Notes: generated by a model from the sequence alone, not told the origin. A stretch of DNA of 64,000 bases from Oehlia diaphana (GCA_003833135.1 QZLH01000008.1:95006-159005), one strand, 5' to 3'. Shown: positions 50,253 to 62,899, numbered from the stretch's first letter. Numbers and translations: made by a program.

Positions 50253-51649
50253 ATGGGTTGCCATTCCAGCAAACATTTACCCCGTGAATTAACAGAAATA
50301 GATCCTTTACCTACTAAAATTTGTCCAGCATGTAAACAACAAAATACACAACGTGGATGGTGTAAGCCATGCGAAATAAAACGATTTAAAGACGATTTTC
50401 ATAATTGGACAAGTGGGAACAATGACCTTGATAATATAATTAGACATTCTCAATTAAATACAACAGGTCCTCTAATGTTTTTAGAATGGATACCTTATGA
50501 TAAATTTGAAAATATCAAAGAAATAGATCGAGGCGGTTTCGGTGTTGTATACAAGGCAACTTGGGATCTTGGGCCTAAATTGTATTGGGATGATTCAAGA
50601 CGTTATTGGGTGCGTGAGGGTGAAAAACAGGTTGTTCTTAAACGTTTGCATAATTCTAATAATGCGAATGCAGAATTTTGGAATGAGGTATGTTAAATTA
50701 TATCCTTAAATAATTTTGAATAAGAAAAAATTATAAATATTTTTATTTTTAGCTCGACCGTCATCGATACAAACAAAATAAGTATATTCCTCGTTGTTAT
50801 GGATTTAGTAGATGCCCATCTACAAAAGATTATGTATTAGTGCTCGAATTATTGGATGGAGATTTGAGGCATCATCTCAAGAAAAATTTCATAGATATTA
50901 CATGGGAAAAAAAGCTGGGGATTGTTTATAACATTGCACACGGACTAATGACAATTCATAACGCTGGTTTAATTCATAGAAACTTTCACGCCGGTAATAT
51001 ACTAAGACATTTTAATGGATCACAATTCTTAACTTATATTACAGATTTGGGACAATATAGACCTGCAAACAAACAAAATTACGATGACGTATATGGAGTT
51101 TTAGCTTATGTGGCTCCCGAAGTTTTACGTGGTGAAGAATATACTGAGGCCTCTGACGTATATAGTTTTAGTATAATTATGTGGGAAATTGCATCAGGGC
51201 AGAAGCCATTTTATGATCGTCCACATAATGCGGAACTTGCACGAGAAATATGTAATGGGCTTCGACCATCAATAATAATGGAAACTCCACAATGCTATGT
51301 CGAGCTTATGGAAAAATGCTGGAATGCAGACCCCAAAGAACGTCCAGATATTAGAGAGTTGGAAAAATCCTTGATGTCATGGGGCTGGCATATGGGAATG
51401 TCACAGAAACATAGCGTATCTGATCAATTTATTTCTGCTGAGAAAGAAAGATTGCGATTATTAGAACACCTCGGTTCTCAACTAGAACCCTTCAAGAAAC
51501 CGCATCCGGAATCTTTTTATAAAAGTCGTCTTTTGAATTTTCCCAATTTACCAAAACCTCGGAATCTTTACGATAGCACCAGTGATTCTAAAGATCAGAT
51601 TTCTGGAATTTCTAGTGATGATGATAATACTGTAACTAAATATCAATGA
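50253..51649 (+). CDS. Probable acylated pseudokinase with CxxC/WTSG module
   Basis: A kinase-fold protein likely tethered to membranes. Exons 50253-50687 and 50753-51649 give 443 residues. The N-terminus MGCHSSK fits the N-myristoylation rule (Gly2, Ser6) with Cys3 for palmitoylation. Next come CPAC...CKPC (probable zinc ribbon) and NWTSGNNDLDNII...SQLN. Kinase domain: loop RGGFGVVYKATW, Lys130 in VVLKRL, DLG at 243-245, VAPE, and a C-lobe DPKERPDI. The catalytic loop reads HRNFHAGN: the catalytic Asp of HRD is replaced by Asn222. The Lys and the DLG Asp remain, so ATP may still bind, but phosphotransfer should be strongly impaired. A Ser/Asp-rich tail ends the protein. It is a paralogue of the 20-22 kb kinase. 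Role unknown. Confidence 0.88.
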
Positions 51650-52954
51650 AACTTTGTTCAAGAAATGGCTTAAATACCTTTGAAAATTGCTCCTAACAAA
51701 TCCAATTTACAGGGAGGAAGACTTCAAAGAAGGCACAGATTAATTTCACTTAATTAAAAGTTGTAGTTGGTTATAATTTATGAAACTGGATTAACCTGTA
51801 ATTACCGTGTATTATAAACTTTTATCTTATAGTAAGTTTCATAAGTTTTACAACTTCGATTATCGGTGGGCTTTATTTGTGAATTATTGAACATTTGTTG
51901 AGTTAATTTCTTTTATTTAACTTTAATTTCTTTTGGAAAAAAAAAAAAAATCTTGCAAAAGATAACAAATATGGAATTAATAAGAGAAGAACCAATTTAA
52001 AATAAGTTTCGTATTTGATTAATTTATTTTTCTTGAACATTTCCGGACAATTTATTTATAACTATTTTAGATTTATGAACATTTCATTTTCTCATTCATA
52101 ATTAGAATACTAATTACATTAATCTCAAATTTGTAAATTAGACATTAAATTTTTTTTTAAAATATTTTTTTTATTGTATTATTAGAATAATGTTTAACTT
52201 TCCTAATTATTTTCACTTTTATTGAAAAAATAGATATACAATGCACATAATTTCACATAAAAATAAATTATAATGAATAATTAATGGTTTATTATATTCA
52301 TTGAAATAAATGGATAATTCACATTTATCTAACAATATAATTAATTTCTAAGATATTTACCACTGGAATTTGATTAATAATAACATTAGTTAATAGCAAT
52401 ATGTTTGTAATTTAAAAAAATAAAAACGCTTTGCACAATATTTAATAATATATACTATAGTAATTTAATAGATTAGAACCTAGAACTTTCAATTAAATTA
52501 GAATAAAAAAAAAAAATAATAAAAAGATTTGCAATTATTTGTTTAGTCAATAAAGAGATTAGCGATATTTTATAATTATTTGAATACAAGTTATAAAATA
52601 TATTAGTAAATTCAGCAGTTTTAATTAGTTCATTTTAAAATTATTTATATTTTTTCTTTTGCATTACTGGTAAAGATAATAAAAAGTATCATTTTTTATT
52701 ATTCATTTCTTAAAAATATATATATTTTTTCTCTATAATACATGTGAAGTTGAATAATGAAATGGAAAAGGTCAGTAAATTATTATATCTAACATTGTAT
52801 TAATCACATAATACCATAATAATTGGAATTCTTAATTATAATGAGAAATTTATTTATATTATTACTGATACAATAAAAAAATTGTTTTTTTAATTATCTA
52901 ATTTGACATGAAATTTTTTATATTATTTTTTTAAATGTATTTAATTATAAATTT
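51650..52954. other. Gene-free AT-rich region
   Basis: Convergent spacer between the pseudokinase and eIF1A, extremely AT-rich. It includes the 3' UTRs; no element or gene was recognised. Confidence 0.4.
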
Positions 52955-53741
52955 TCAGATCTAAAAAAAAAGAGAGATTCGAAGATTAGCAATTTAACAA
53001 AAAGCGTAAATTTTAACTAAAAAAAGTTAAGGGAAATACCTCATCAATATCGAAATCGACGTCACCATCTTCTTGACCAAAAGTGTCGGTTTCATTAATT
53101 TTAGCTAATAAAAACAAGAAAGTTTGTAAATAATTATATAAGTAAGTAAAAGATTCCGAAAAGATAATAATTATACCATTTTCCGGTAATTCGCCATATG
53201 TTTTTAAATTTCTGGCTTCTTCAGTTGTATATTTTAAAATAACGTCGGCTTTGGCATCTTGATAATCACGAAGAGAAATCAAAATAATATCTCCTTGATT
53301 GATCCATACCTTGAGATAAAAGTATTAATAAAAAGATATTAGATAAAAAAAAAAAAATATCATATTGGTAAACTCCTTTACCTTTTTCCGTAGTTTTCCG
53401 CGGATATGTGCTAAGCGTTTCTCACCATCAAAGCATTGAGCTTCTAAACGACCATTACCTAACATTTTTACCACTTGTGCATATTCTATTATTGAGATTA
53501 GAAAATTGAAAGGTATTAAATTAGAAAAGTAATTAATTTCCTCCAAATAATAAAAATACTAGTATTTAAAATTACCTTGACCATCCTCCTTAAAGATCAA
53601 TTCTCTTTTTTCAGATTCGTTTTCGTTCTTACCCCTTCGTCTATTTTTTCCTCCCTAAAAAGCGATCAAAATTGTTAAATCAAGTTTTAATGGACATAAT
53701 TTCCGAAGTTATTCACTCACTTTTCCTTTATTTTTGGGCAT
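52955..53741 (-). CDS. TIF11: Translation initiation factor eIF1A
   Basis: Binds the ribosomal A site and helps scanning and subunit joining. Exons 53741-53721, 53654-53576, 53485-53382, 53309-53177, 53104-53040 and 52960-52955 give 135 residues, close to the 144-153 of human and yeast. Seen: basic N-terminus [15 protein letters not shown], the OB-fold core with [32 protein letters not shown] and [18 protein letters not shown], and an acidic tail [19 protein letters not shown]. The final coding exon is only ATC TGA: splicing from GAG at 53040 to 52960 creates the DIDEI end, matching the conserved eIF5B-binding C-terminus. Without that splice the frame would end in VFPLTFFS, unlike the family. 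Confidence 0.93.
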
Positions 53742-54734
53742 GTTGACAAAAAATTTGTTTTTTTCGCGCTTGCTTGCAAGTAAAAAAGTAAAAAAGTAAT
53801 ACCTTTAATGAAAGAAAGTTTTTTATTTTAGTTTTGTGGAATTTTGGGAGCCTTATATAGTAAAATGTCGGAATAATACAAAATTTTTTTAAAATCCGGT
53901 GTCTATTCATCACTATAATATGACAAATATGGTATAACTATGCCTTAATTTGATCTAACGTTATAACGCCCGCCCAAAATTAATTTGTAATTATCAACTT
54001 GATTGGATAATAGATTTTTCACGCAGCAACGCAGCAATTCAAAAATATCGAATGACCAGCAAAGCACGTCATACCTTCGCTACGCTCCGAATGTAAGAAA
54101 AAAGAAGATTGTGATAGTTACGAAATTTACGTACAAATTCTAAAGAAAGAAAGTATATAGAAAAACTTTTTTTTCTTTATTTTTTTATTTTTTTCTTTTA
54201 CTTTATTAATTGAATGATTTCGAAAATAAATATGGCATTAAAATATATTTATTAAGGAAATTGTTAAAATTGTTAAAAAGAAACCAATCCTATATACATT
54301 CATTAATAATAATAAATAATTTTTGAAATATTATATAATACTATGGATTTTATATTTAATCAGCTAATAACTATTTAATATTAAAATAAATCTTCATATT
54401 GTAAGCAGAGAAAAAATATCTCTTTGAATTAAATTTTTTTTGGGTTTTGTACAATTTGTCAAAAGGAAAGAAACTTGAATAGGTTATAAAGTTCTATGTG
54501 GTAATATAAAGAAATAGATATCAAGAGAGGAAGGTTCTATAGATAAATACTTAATGCTGAGATAAGTAAAGCGAACCAAATAAAATAAAAATAAATTGTT
54601 AATAAAGTTCAAGTTTTTAAAATAAAAATAAAGATAATGCAAATAAACAATAAAAAGTAAATAATGATATAATAATGATAATAATAATGATAATAATAAT
54701 AATAAAATAATAAGTATTCGATACCCTATTAGAA
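53742..54734. other. Intergenic region with AT microsatellite
   Basis: eIF1A promoter side and F-box gene 3' side. An ATA/ATG trinucleotide-like microsatellite lies at about 54660-54715. No gene seen. Confidence 0.45.
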
Positions 54735-55913
54735 TCAAGGGGTTAGAACAACGCGTATGCGGTATTCATCTAATAATTTCATTAATTCACTGTCAGCTCC
54801 AAGGTATACTTGTTCCTAAATATGATAATGAGAATTATTAATGATATGCTAAGGATGATTGAACATGCAAAAATAAAGATAAAAAATTATTTCTTTCGTT
54901 AAGTTATAATATTAAAATCAATAGCCAACCTCTTGTGAAAATGTCACTTGTGCATTGATAGGTGCACCATATTTGTCAAGATAAAATCTTAAAAGAGTGA
55001 CATCACCATAACGAATGTTTTGCATTATCAACATATTATATGTTTTTTTAAGTCTCACGTCAGTGATGAACCATTCATTTCGACGACCATTATTATGTGA
55101 TCTTTCACCCGGTACAGATCTTCCAGAACGACCCGCAAATTTTGCATTCATTCTTGCAGCATATTTTTGAAGGAATTGCAATTTCGGATTTGGATTCGTC
55201 ATTAGCTCTGAACCTTGATATTGAGTTGAAGCACACTTATAACATGGCATGTTCTGATTTGGTTGAAAATAACATTCATTACAACAAGAACCTATTCCTG
55301 AAGTATTAGTATTAATAACAGGTGGATCTATATTAGGTGCTTTATCAAGTGAATATAAAACTGACCAATATGTAGGCCATCGTGAGTTTGTTTGACGCGA
55401 AGTCGGTGAAACTTTATTATTATTAGGTCCAGAGTTTGGAGCATCATTAGCATCAACAAAAAACTCATCTAAAATTCGATCAAGTAATTTTGGTGCACGA
55501 TATTGTAAATGAGCTCCATATGCATATAGAACTAAGGAGCCCGACTTAACAGAAAGCCCATAGACATATCTAAGAAATAAGATAAGTTCTTTTTGAAAAT
55601 GATTGCCAAGGTATTTACATGTTCGTGAAAAACGTGAATATTCTGGTAAAGTAAGGTTATATGAAATTCGAGTAATTAATTCAGCCGGAAGAGATAATAA
55701 AGTCGTATTTTCTTTTTGTGATAAGGGAGTTAATTGTGATACTGAAGAACCTATTGGAGATAAAATGACATCAGTCGACGTAGACAAGTCTCGTGAAATA
55801 TTCCTACTACTATTACTATTGTTATTATTATGCTGTGAACGAGGTGTTCCTTGGAATTGACGTAGTCTGTAACGTTGTTTGCAACGTTGTTTAATTGAAG
55901 AATCCGCTTTCAT
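54735..55913 (-). CDS. F-box-like protein
   Basis: Probably an adaptor of an SCF-type ubiquitin ligase (inference). Exons 55913-54930 and 54815-54735 give 354 residues. An F-box-like motif at about 70-105 reads LLSLPAELITRISYNLTLPE, followed by YSRFSRTCKYLGNHF. A Cys-rich patch (CCNECYF...MPCYKC) follows at about 210-230, possibly metal-binding. The C-terminus has a helical repeat-like end (GDVTLLRFYLDKYGAPIN, then LMKLLDEYRIRVVL), reminiscent of an ankyrin-type unit. The in-frame extension above 55913 has no ATG. I do not recognise a named orthologue. Confidence 0.7.
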
Positions 55914-57392
55914 TTTGATAAATAAACTGAGATGACTAAAGGAGATCCTTTTTTTTTTAATAAACAAAAACTTCAAAAATAAGCGATGAGTAGTAAATTC
56001 AGAATTTTGTGTGTACCATGAAGGTCACTTAAACTCTTATGGTCTCACACGAAAAAAAAAAAGCGAAATATGTAGTGAAAGAAGATTAAAATATGTATGT
56101 GGCCATCAGGGCGCAAAATACTTTTTGGCGTATAGATAGATTTCCGGTGTCTAGCAAATCTTCCGGAATATTTTTTTTTTTTTTTTGAAATCGGAAAATT
56201 TTTCCGGCTATAAAATTTAATCTTTAATTTATATAGATTAAACTTAAATTCTTTAACTGGTATATGTGAATGGTGTTAAGTTTTTTTTAACCTTTTATTT
56301 ATGATGAGTTAGGAGAATTCTATTTTGGTGGACTGGAATTTAATATAAATTAAAAATTTGTAGTTTTTTTTTTTAGTGAATCGCAATTACACAATCAAAA
56401 TAAGATTCATTTTTGAAAACCGTCAAACTAGTTAATCTTCGCGACACAATGCAACTTGATTGTTTCACAGACTTCTACAAAAAGAAAAAAAGAGATTGAA
56501 AACCAGTAAGAAATGGATTATTCGTGTACCTATTCGGAAATTTTCCAAACACGGTTTATTTTGATATAAATGATTTTTTTTTTTTATAATCCTAAGCCAT
56601 AATACATTACGGACGAGTTATTGGACATCGGGAAATAAAATTGGATTGACATCGGAATTAAGCTTGATTTATATATATTGTAGATAATGTATATAATGTT
56701 AATTTATGCAAATACCTATCAATACGCAAAGCATTACCAAAAATACATCCAAAAAAGAAACTACAATTAGTTACAAAATATTGATATTTTATAAATAAAA
56801 ATGTCAAGTTAAAGCATCCCATTTGGAAATTATAAAAGGAAATATAAAAAAAAAATCTTTTTCTTAAAAAAAAAAAATTACTTTGATTACCATAAATATT
56901 TATTATAAATTTATAATCCTAAAATATAATATGCTAATAATGTTTGACTCTTCTAGGAAAAAACTCGATTTTCCCCGCTTTTCATTAAATATAAAAATTT
57001 AACGCCCAATCATATACGATTATCAATTATGTAAAATCTTAAACTAAACAAATTCTAGAAAAGCACTAGCCTATTTAGTTGAGAATTCCCATAGCATTTT
57101 ATTTCCCTAAAAATAATCCTCCGCACTGATAATTTCGCTGCGGATTTATTTATAAATAGATATTACTTAATATATAATAAATATTTATGTTTACATTAAA
57201 TCATTTACTAATAAGTGAAAGTGATGAAAAAAAACATGGCAGACCACGCAAGCACATGAATTAGTTAGACATGTGTCACGGCTTGATCACGGACTTCTTT
57301 TACATTGACCGAAATTATATATGACATCTACGTGACACGATCTACGGATAAATTGATATAAAACGACTTTGATTTACTATATTGAAAAAAAT
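55914..57392. promoter_or_regulatory. Divergent region between F-box gene and RER1
   Basis: Contains both promoters. AT-rich with long T-runs (56165-56190, 56575-56585). A GATCACGGAC / CACGATC patch near 57290-57340 upstream of RER1 is the most GC-rich part. No gene or mobile element identified. Confidence 0.4.
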
Positions 57393-58332
57393 ATGGCTTC
57401 AATGATGTCAACGTCAAGCTCTCTTGATTCAGCAGAATCAAATGGATCTAATGTTTGGGCTTATAAAGCAGCTTTTGATAAAGTATGTACACCATGAATT
57501 TTCTTTTTAAAAATAAATTATTAATACTTATTTTAACTTTTTTTTCCCCTGAAATAGCGGTACCAAAAATTTTTAGATGAAGTAACTCCATATTATGCGT
57601 ATAGATGGATTGGCACTGTTGTCATATTGGGATTATTCATGCTACGCATTTTCATATTACAAGGATTTTACATAGTAACTTATGTAAGTTTTACACTTTC
57701 ATTGTGTTTCTCTTAAAGTGATCTCTTGATAAATGTAAATTTGAAACCGAATTATATTATTAAATCATTTTATTCAATTTATTAGGCGTTGGGGATTTAT
57801 CTTCTTAATCTTTTCCTCGCTTTTCTACAACCTAAATTTGATCCGTCATTAGAAATGGATATTACAGAAAACGAGGGAGAAGAGGGACCCTCACTACCCA
57901 CTCAGGCTGACGAAGAATTTAAGCCTTTTATTCGAAGATTACCCGAATTCAAATTTTGGTATAATTTATTATTTTTATGATATGAAATATTTATACCTGA
58001 AAAAAATATTTTCAATTGTCTTATTTCCTTTTAATTGAACTTTTATAGGTATTCCTCAACGAAAGCTATTGTTATATCTTTATTTTGCACCTTTTTCCCA
58101 TTCTTTGACATACCAGTTTTTTGGCCGATTCTTCTTATATATTTCTGTATTCTTTTTGCTATTACAATGAAACGACAGATAAAGCATATGAGGAAATACA
58201 AGTAAGTTTTTTTTTATTTAAGGGTTTACAAAGAGAAAATTTTATATTTTATTAACTTTTTTGTTTGTTTGTATTCTAAATAGTTATGTTCCATTTGATA
58301 TTGGTAAAAAGGCATATAATGGTAAAAAATAA
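57393..58332 (+). CDS. RER1: ER retention receptor Rer1
   Basis: A Golgi/ER membrane sorting receptor that returns ER membrane proteins via COPI. Exons 57393-57482, 57558-57683, 57786-57958, 58049-58201 and 58284-58332 give 196 residues (yeast 188). Seen: the N-terminal cytosolic part ending in [11 protein letters not shown], then four hydrophobic segments ([60 protein letters not shown]), the loop with [20 protein letters not shown], and a C-terminal [11 protein letters not shown], which are Rer1 hallmarks. The gene is in tandem with the DNA glycosylase downstream. Confidence 0.95.
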
Positions 58333-58932
58333 CCAAAAATGAGTGTTATAATTCAATGAATCAAATAAAACTTTTGATTCATGTATTAATACACCATTTA
58401 TTTTATTTTATATATCACAATAATAGAGTATACATTATAATCAATATTCAAAACTAACTTTATTTTTTTTTTTTTTTTTTAAAAAAAAAATTGGGGTAAC
58501 TTTTAAAAGAACAAAATAATGAATCATCTAACAATGTGAATGTTAGTTTGGGTGAGATATAAAACCTTTATGTTCTTTTTTATTTTCATATATTTGTATA
58601 CTTTATATTTCGTACTGTTGTGTATCAAATTAATTTTCCTGAATTGTTAAAATATTAGTATAATATAGAAATTATAGGTTTTTTTTTTTAGAAAAGAAAA
58701 AAAAAAAAAATATCTATAAAACCAATTTTTTATATTAAAATCAGTACAATAATTTAATGTGGACCATTTATATAAATGAATTAATAATATGTGAAAGCTT
58801 GAAAGCTGTATAATAAATACTGTAATTAATTCTTCATATAAAAGTCATGTGATGGTTCGGAAAATTTTATCATAATCACATGAGTATCTGTGATGCATTT
58901 TTTTTTATTCTTTTAATATTTTATAACAAAAA
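58333..58932. other. Intergenic region
   Basis: Between RER1 and the DNA glycosylase. A perfect T-run/A-run hairpin lies at about 58465-58490. AATCACATGAG at about 58875 is just upstream of the glycosylase start. No gene. Confidence 0.4.
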
Positions 58933-60224
58933 ATGCCCGAGCTTCCAGAAGTTCACCGTGCCGAGAGGGCTTGTAACGCAAATGTAGTTGGAAAAAAAAT
59001 TGTTAAAGTTGAAGCGGTATGATCAAGTTTATTTAATTTATTTATTGATGTAACAAATATTTTCAAACTCTTTTTTTAATACTTTTAAGCAAGAGGACAA
59101 GTTAATTTTTGGCAATATTTCGAAAGGTGAATTCGAACGTAGTTTATTAAATAAGTTTGTTGTAAATACTGGTCGCTGGGGAAAATATTTCTATTTTGGT
59201 AAGTAAAATTTGTTCGTTTTGATCAATGGCGCGTATCTTAATGATTTTATTTTGTCAATTATTAGAAATGAATGAAAGTCCAAACCCTGTCTTTCATTTC
59301 GGAATGACTGGAGATATCTATGTATGTATTGTTTTATTTTTAATCATATTGGCCTAATTTATTTATTATAATATAAATTTTCTTCATAGTTTAAGGATCA
59401 AGAGACATTTTCTTATCGTATTAAACGATCCAAAAATGATCCAAATGAGTGGCCTCCTAAATTTTGGAAATTCATTCTTACATTCGAAGACCCGTCTAGC
59501 GTATCTACTGAAAAAATTATGATGGCATTTTCTGATGTACGTAGATTAGCAAGAGTGTTTCTTACTATCAACTCACCATTACAAGATGTTCCTATATCAA
59601 AATTAGGATTTGATCCTCTGCAGAGCATGCCTAATATTAAGAAATTCGGTGAATTGATTTTGAAGCGAAAATGCCCGATCAAAGCTTTATTGTTAGATCA
59701 ACAATTTTCTGCAGGGGTTGGTAATTGGGTTGCAGACGAAGTATTGTTCCAATCACATATTCATCCCAATCAGCACGCAAATACTCTCAATAAAGAACAA
59801 ATTGAAACGCTGCATGAGAAATTAGTTTATGTTTGTAAGACAGCTGTTGATGTAAATGCTGAAGCGCGATTATTTCCTAGCAGTTGGCTATTTCATTATA
59901 GATGGAATAAGAGAAATAAGAATGGGGCATTTATGCCGAATGGAGAACAAATCATATTTGAAACCGTAGGTGGTAGAACTACCGCTATTGTACCGAGTGT
60001 ACAAAAGTTACCTGAAGGTACAGCAAATTCGCGTTTACATGTTTCTACTAGTACAGTAAGTTTACTTTTATACTCATGTTTCAATTTATCATTTACTGAT
60101 TACGTTACTTATGCATAACATCTATTCCTTATTTGTTAACCCCAAAAAGCTAATACGTCAAAAACGCAAGATTATCACGGTTGGCGATAATAAATCAACC
60201 GAAAAGCGGTCTCGAAAGACGTGA
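58933..60224 (+). CDS. Fpg/MutM-type DNA glycosylase (AP lyase)
   Basis: Removes oxidised bases such as 8-oxoG or formamidopyrimidines. Exons 58933-59016, 59090-59198, 59266-59321, 59390-60055 and 60150-60224 give 329 residues. The N-terminus MPELPEVHRAE provides the catalytic Pro (nucleophile after Met removal) and Glu. The conserved Lys lies in GRWGKYFYF. FHFGMTGDIY and SDVRRLARVF follow, and the helix-two-turn-helix is in AGVGNWVADEVLFQSHIHP. The C-terminal region has the position of the Fpg zinc finger but no cysteine pair: FHYRWNKR...VGGRTTAIVPSVQ matches the 'zincless' finger of plant and fungal homologues. The last exon adds a basic tail (KRSRKT), a possible nuclear signal. Confidence 0.9.
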
Positions 60225-60555
60225 ATGATCTGTAGAATTATGATTTGTGGAATTAGATTCGACGAATTAAATAAAGAGTATCGAGACTTTGATATGACTA
60301 AGTAAATCAACAGATACGTTATATAATTCGCATTCCAAAAGACAGTTTTCTATACTTCTTTTTTTTTTATTATGAACCACTTTTAACATCGTACAATATT
60401 AATTGTAATTCATGTGCTCGACGCAAATAAAGCTCAAACCCTTTGGCCAATCAAATCATTGGAAATTCCATTGGTAAAAATGTAACACGAAACTATCACA
60501 AAGTAGTAACATTTTGAGGCTAGCCAATCGAGCCCGATAATTTCAATTTTTAAAA
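60225..60555. other. Intergenic region
   Basis: Between glycosylase and the GGQ factor. No element identified; presumably holds the GGQ gene promoter. Confidence 0.4.
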
Positions 60556-61281
60556 ATGTCATTAATAACGCGTTCTCTTCTTCACAATTTACAACTACGT
60601 CAACCCAACATTATTTATAATTTAAGATATAAAACTCATATATTTCGTTATAAATTATTTCAAGAATTTAATACAACAAAATTACAAAATCAATTAATTT
60701 TAAAAAGGAGTTTATTTACAAGTAATTCATTATTTTCTGATGAATCAATTGTTGATAATTCTATAGTAGAGTCAACAAATGTTATCAAAGAAAATAACAA
60801 AAGTAAAAAACAAAGAATTGAAATTGAATTAAACGAACAAGATTTGATAGAATCATTTGTAAAGGGTTCAGGTAATGGTGGTCAAAAAATAAATACTACT
60901 TCAAATTGTGTGGATTTAAAACATATTCCAACGGGAATAAGAGTTCAGGTTAAAAAAAAAAATTTTTTTAATACTCCTTATATTTAGTTTATAATTTGAT
61001 ATATTATATATAATTGTATTTTTTTTTTACAGTGTCAAAAAACAAGATCATTACAACAAAATAGAAATATAGCAAGAAAAATTTTAATAGAAAAATTAGA
61101 TAATTATTTTAATGGTGAATTGAGTAAATATAATTTAAAAAAAGAAAAAGTTAGAAAAAAACAATCAAAAAAAAAGAAAAGAACTAAAGAAAAGTATGGT
61201 GATAAAAATAAATCTGTTAAAGAAAATGAAGATTTTGAAGAGGATATAAATAATATAAATAATACGATTAGCACTGGATAA
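60556..61281 (+). CDS. Mitochondrial GGQ release/rescue factor (MTRFR/Rso55-like)
   Basis: A codon-independent peptidyl-tRNA hydrolase of the class I release-factor fold, likely in mitochondria. Exons 60556-60948 and 61033-61281 give 213 residues, short because codon-recognition domains are absent. An N-terminal basic, hydroxylated leader ([16 protein letters not shown]) suits mitochondrial import. The catalytic GGQ is at 108-110 in [21 protein letters not shown], here with the typical HIPTGIRV following. The second exon has [11 protein letters not shown] and a long Lys-rich tail ([14 protein letters not shown]) like that used to bind stalled ribosomes in C12orf65/MTRFR and ICT1. It could be the fungal Rso55 orthologue; ICT1 is less likely on length and order. 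Confidence 0.88.
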
Positions 61282-61376
61282 AAAACGAATTATTATTTTG
61301 ATATTTGAACACATTAAAAAATTTATTTGTTTATTATAATATTATTGATTATACTTATAAATTTTTATTCAAATTC

Positions 61377-62561
61377 TTAAACAAGCAAAACTGCATTAAC
61401 ACACCCATCATTTTCGGGATTATTTGTCACTTTTAATTAAGTAAAAAGTTAGTATAAATATAGGAAAAATATATATATAATTTTTATATGCTACGTACCT
61501 TGTGCATATTTACCCCAAACAACTTTACCAGAAGTTGTAACAAGACCTAATTCAGAAACATTAACTTCAATGACGGTACCTTTAGTAAGTACACCCAATT
61601 GAGTATAAAGAGGACTTTGAGGATTTTTCTTTACACCAATAATTGGTAAACAAAAAGTGGCTCCCAGCTCTGGATGTGTAACATGAGCTTTTTTATAACG
61701 TAATGCCATGGGTCTAATAAATCTCTCATATTTTGGTGGTTTACGAGTAAAACCATCTCCAACAAAAGTCGCTTTTGTGATCATACGTTTCCATTGTTTG
61801 GCTATATGTCAATAAAAAACAAAATTTTAAATAAATAAAATAATCTTATTCTTTTTTTGTAAATTGTTTAAATTAAGATAACTTACTTCTATTTTTTCCA
61901 GTTTTAACAACTTTAAACATTTCATCTTCAGCGATGCCCCTAACTTTAGGTAAGGGTACATTCCATTTGCCAGCTTTTTCTTTACGTTTTTGTTTTATCA
62001 TATTTGACAATATTTTAGCTCTTTTTTGTCCTTCACGATCTAATAAATATGCTGGTATTGCTCCTTCAGGTACTGCTTGATCATCTTTTTGTTTAGTTGA
62101 TTTCTCTTGATGTTGTTTTATCCTTAATTTATATCAAAAAAAAAAAAAGTATTAAACGTAAATCCTTCAAATCTTAGATAAAAGCATTAATTGATTACAA
62201 ATAAACTTACTTCTTTTTCATTTCTATCTTTTCTGCATGTCGCTTCTTATTATATAATTTTGCTCTTATACCATGAACTTTTTGTGCAAAAGCTGAAGTG
62301 CTATGAGCTTCACGTGCCTCCCTCTTTCGCCTTAATTCATTAAATATAATCAACCGTTTTATTACTTAAAAATTCAAAAATTCAAGAATTATCAAAAAAA
62401 AAAAAAATTACATTACTTGCGCTCTTCGTAATCCAATCTTCGTCCATGTTTTTTAATGGATTCTTCAATATATTCGTTTTGTGGCTAATTTAAAACATTA
62501 AATAATCAATTTAATTTGTTGTTTTATTTCAGTACTTTTAAATTCAGAAAATAATTACCAT
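61377..62561 (-). CDS. NSA2: 60S ribosome biogenesis factor NSA2
   Basis: A nucleolar factor needed for 27S pre-rRNA processing. Exons 62561-62559, 62484-62417, 62330-62211, 62122-61887, 61801-61499 and 61429-61377 give 260 residues, against 261 in yeast. It starts [20 protein letters not shown] and ends [17 protein letters not shown], both family hallmarks. The middle has a basic helical segment ([31 protein letters not shown]) and the C-terminal domain is S8e-like ([16 protein letters not shown]). The first coding exon is a lone ATG followed at once by a GT donor. It is convergent with the GGQ gene, 95 bases apart, and divergent from MAU2. Confidence 0.95.
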
Positions 62562-62899
62562 TTTTTAGTGAATAAATCCTCTTAAAATCTATCATCTTTA
62601 TCAGTTATATTCTTGATCAACATGATCATCACGTGAAGTTGAGCCAATAAAATGGTCTCTCCTTAAAGAATTTAAGAAAACCTCGTTTCACATTTTTAAA
62701 ATATATTTATATTTTTTATAATTACTATAAGTATTTGCTTATTGCATCTGATACGCGCGATTTTTACGCGAGCATTTTAATGGTCAATCTTATTGGTTGA
62801 AATCTTTGTATGTGCTACACTTGCTATATAAATTTTAAAAGATTTTGAGTTAAATACAAAACAAAGAATTTAATAGTTACGAAGATAAAAAATTTTTTT
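62562..62899. promoter_or_regulatory. Divergent promoter (NSA2 / MAU2)
   Basis: 338 bases between two divergent start codons. ATCACGTGAAG lies near 62629. Two ACGCG cores occur close together at about 62754-62775, resembling MluI-box (MBF) sites, on the MAU2 side. Functional assignment is inference. Confidence 0.5.

Noticed and set aside
53013..53039. eIF1A ending VFPLTFFS
   Set aside because: A GT donor follows GAG and splicing gives the conserved DIDEI end.
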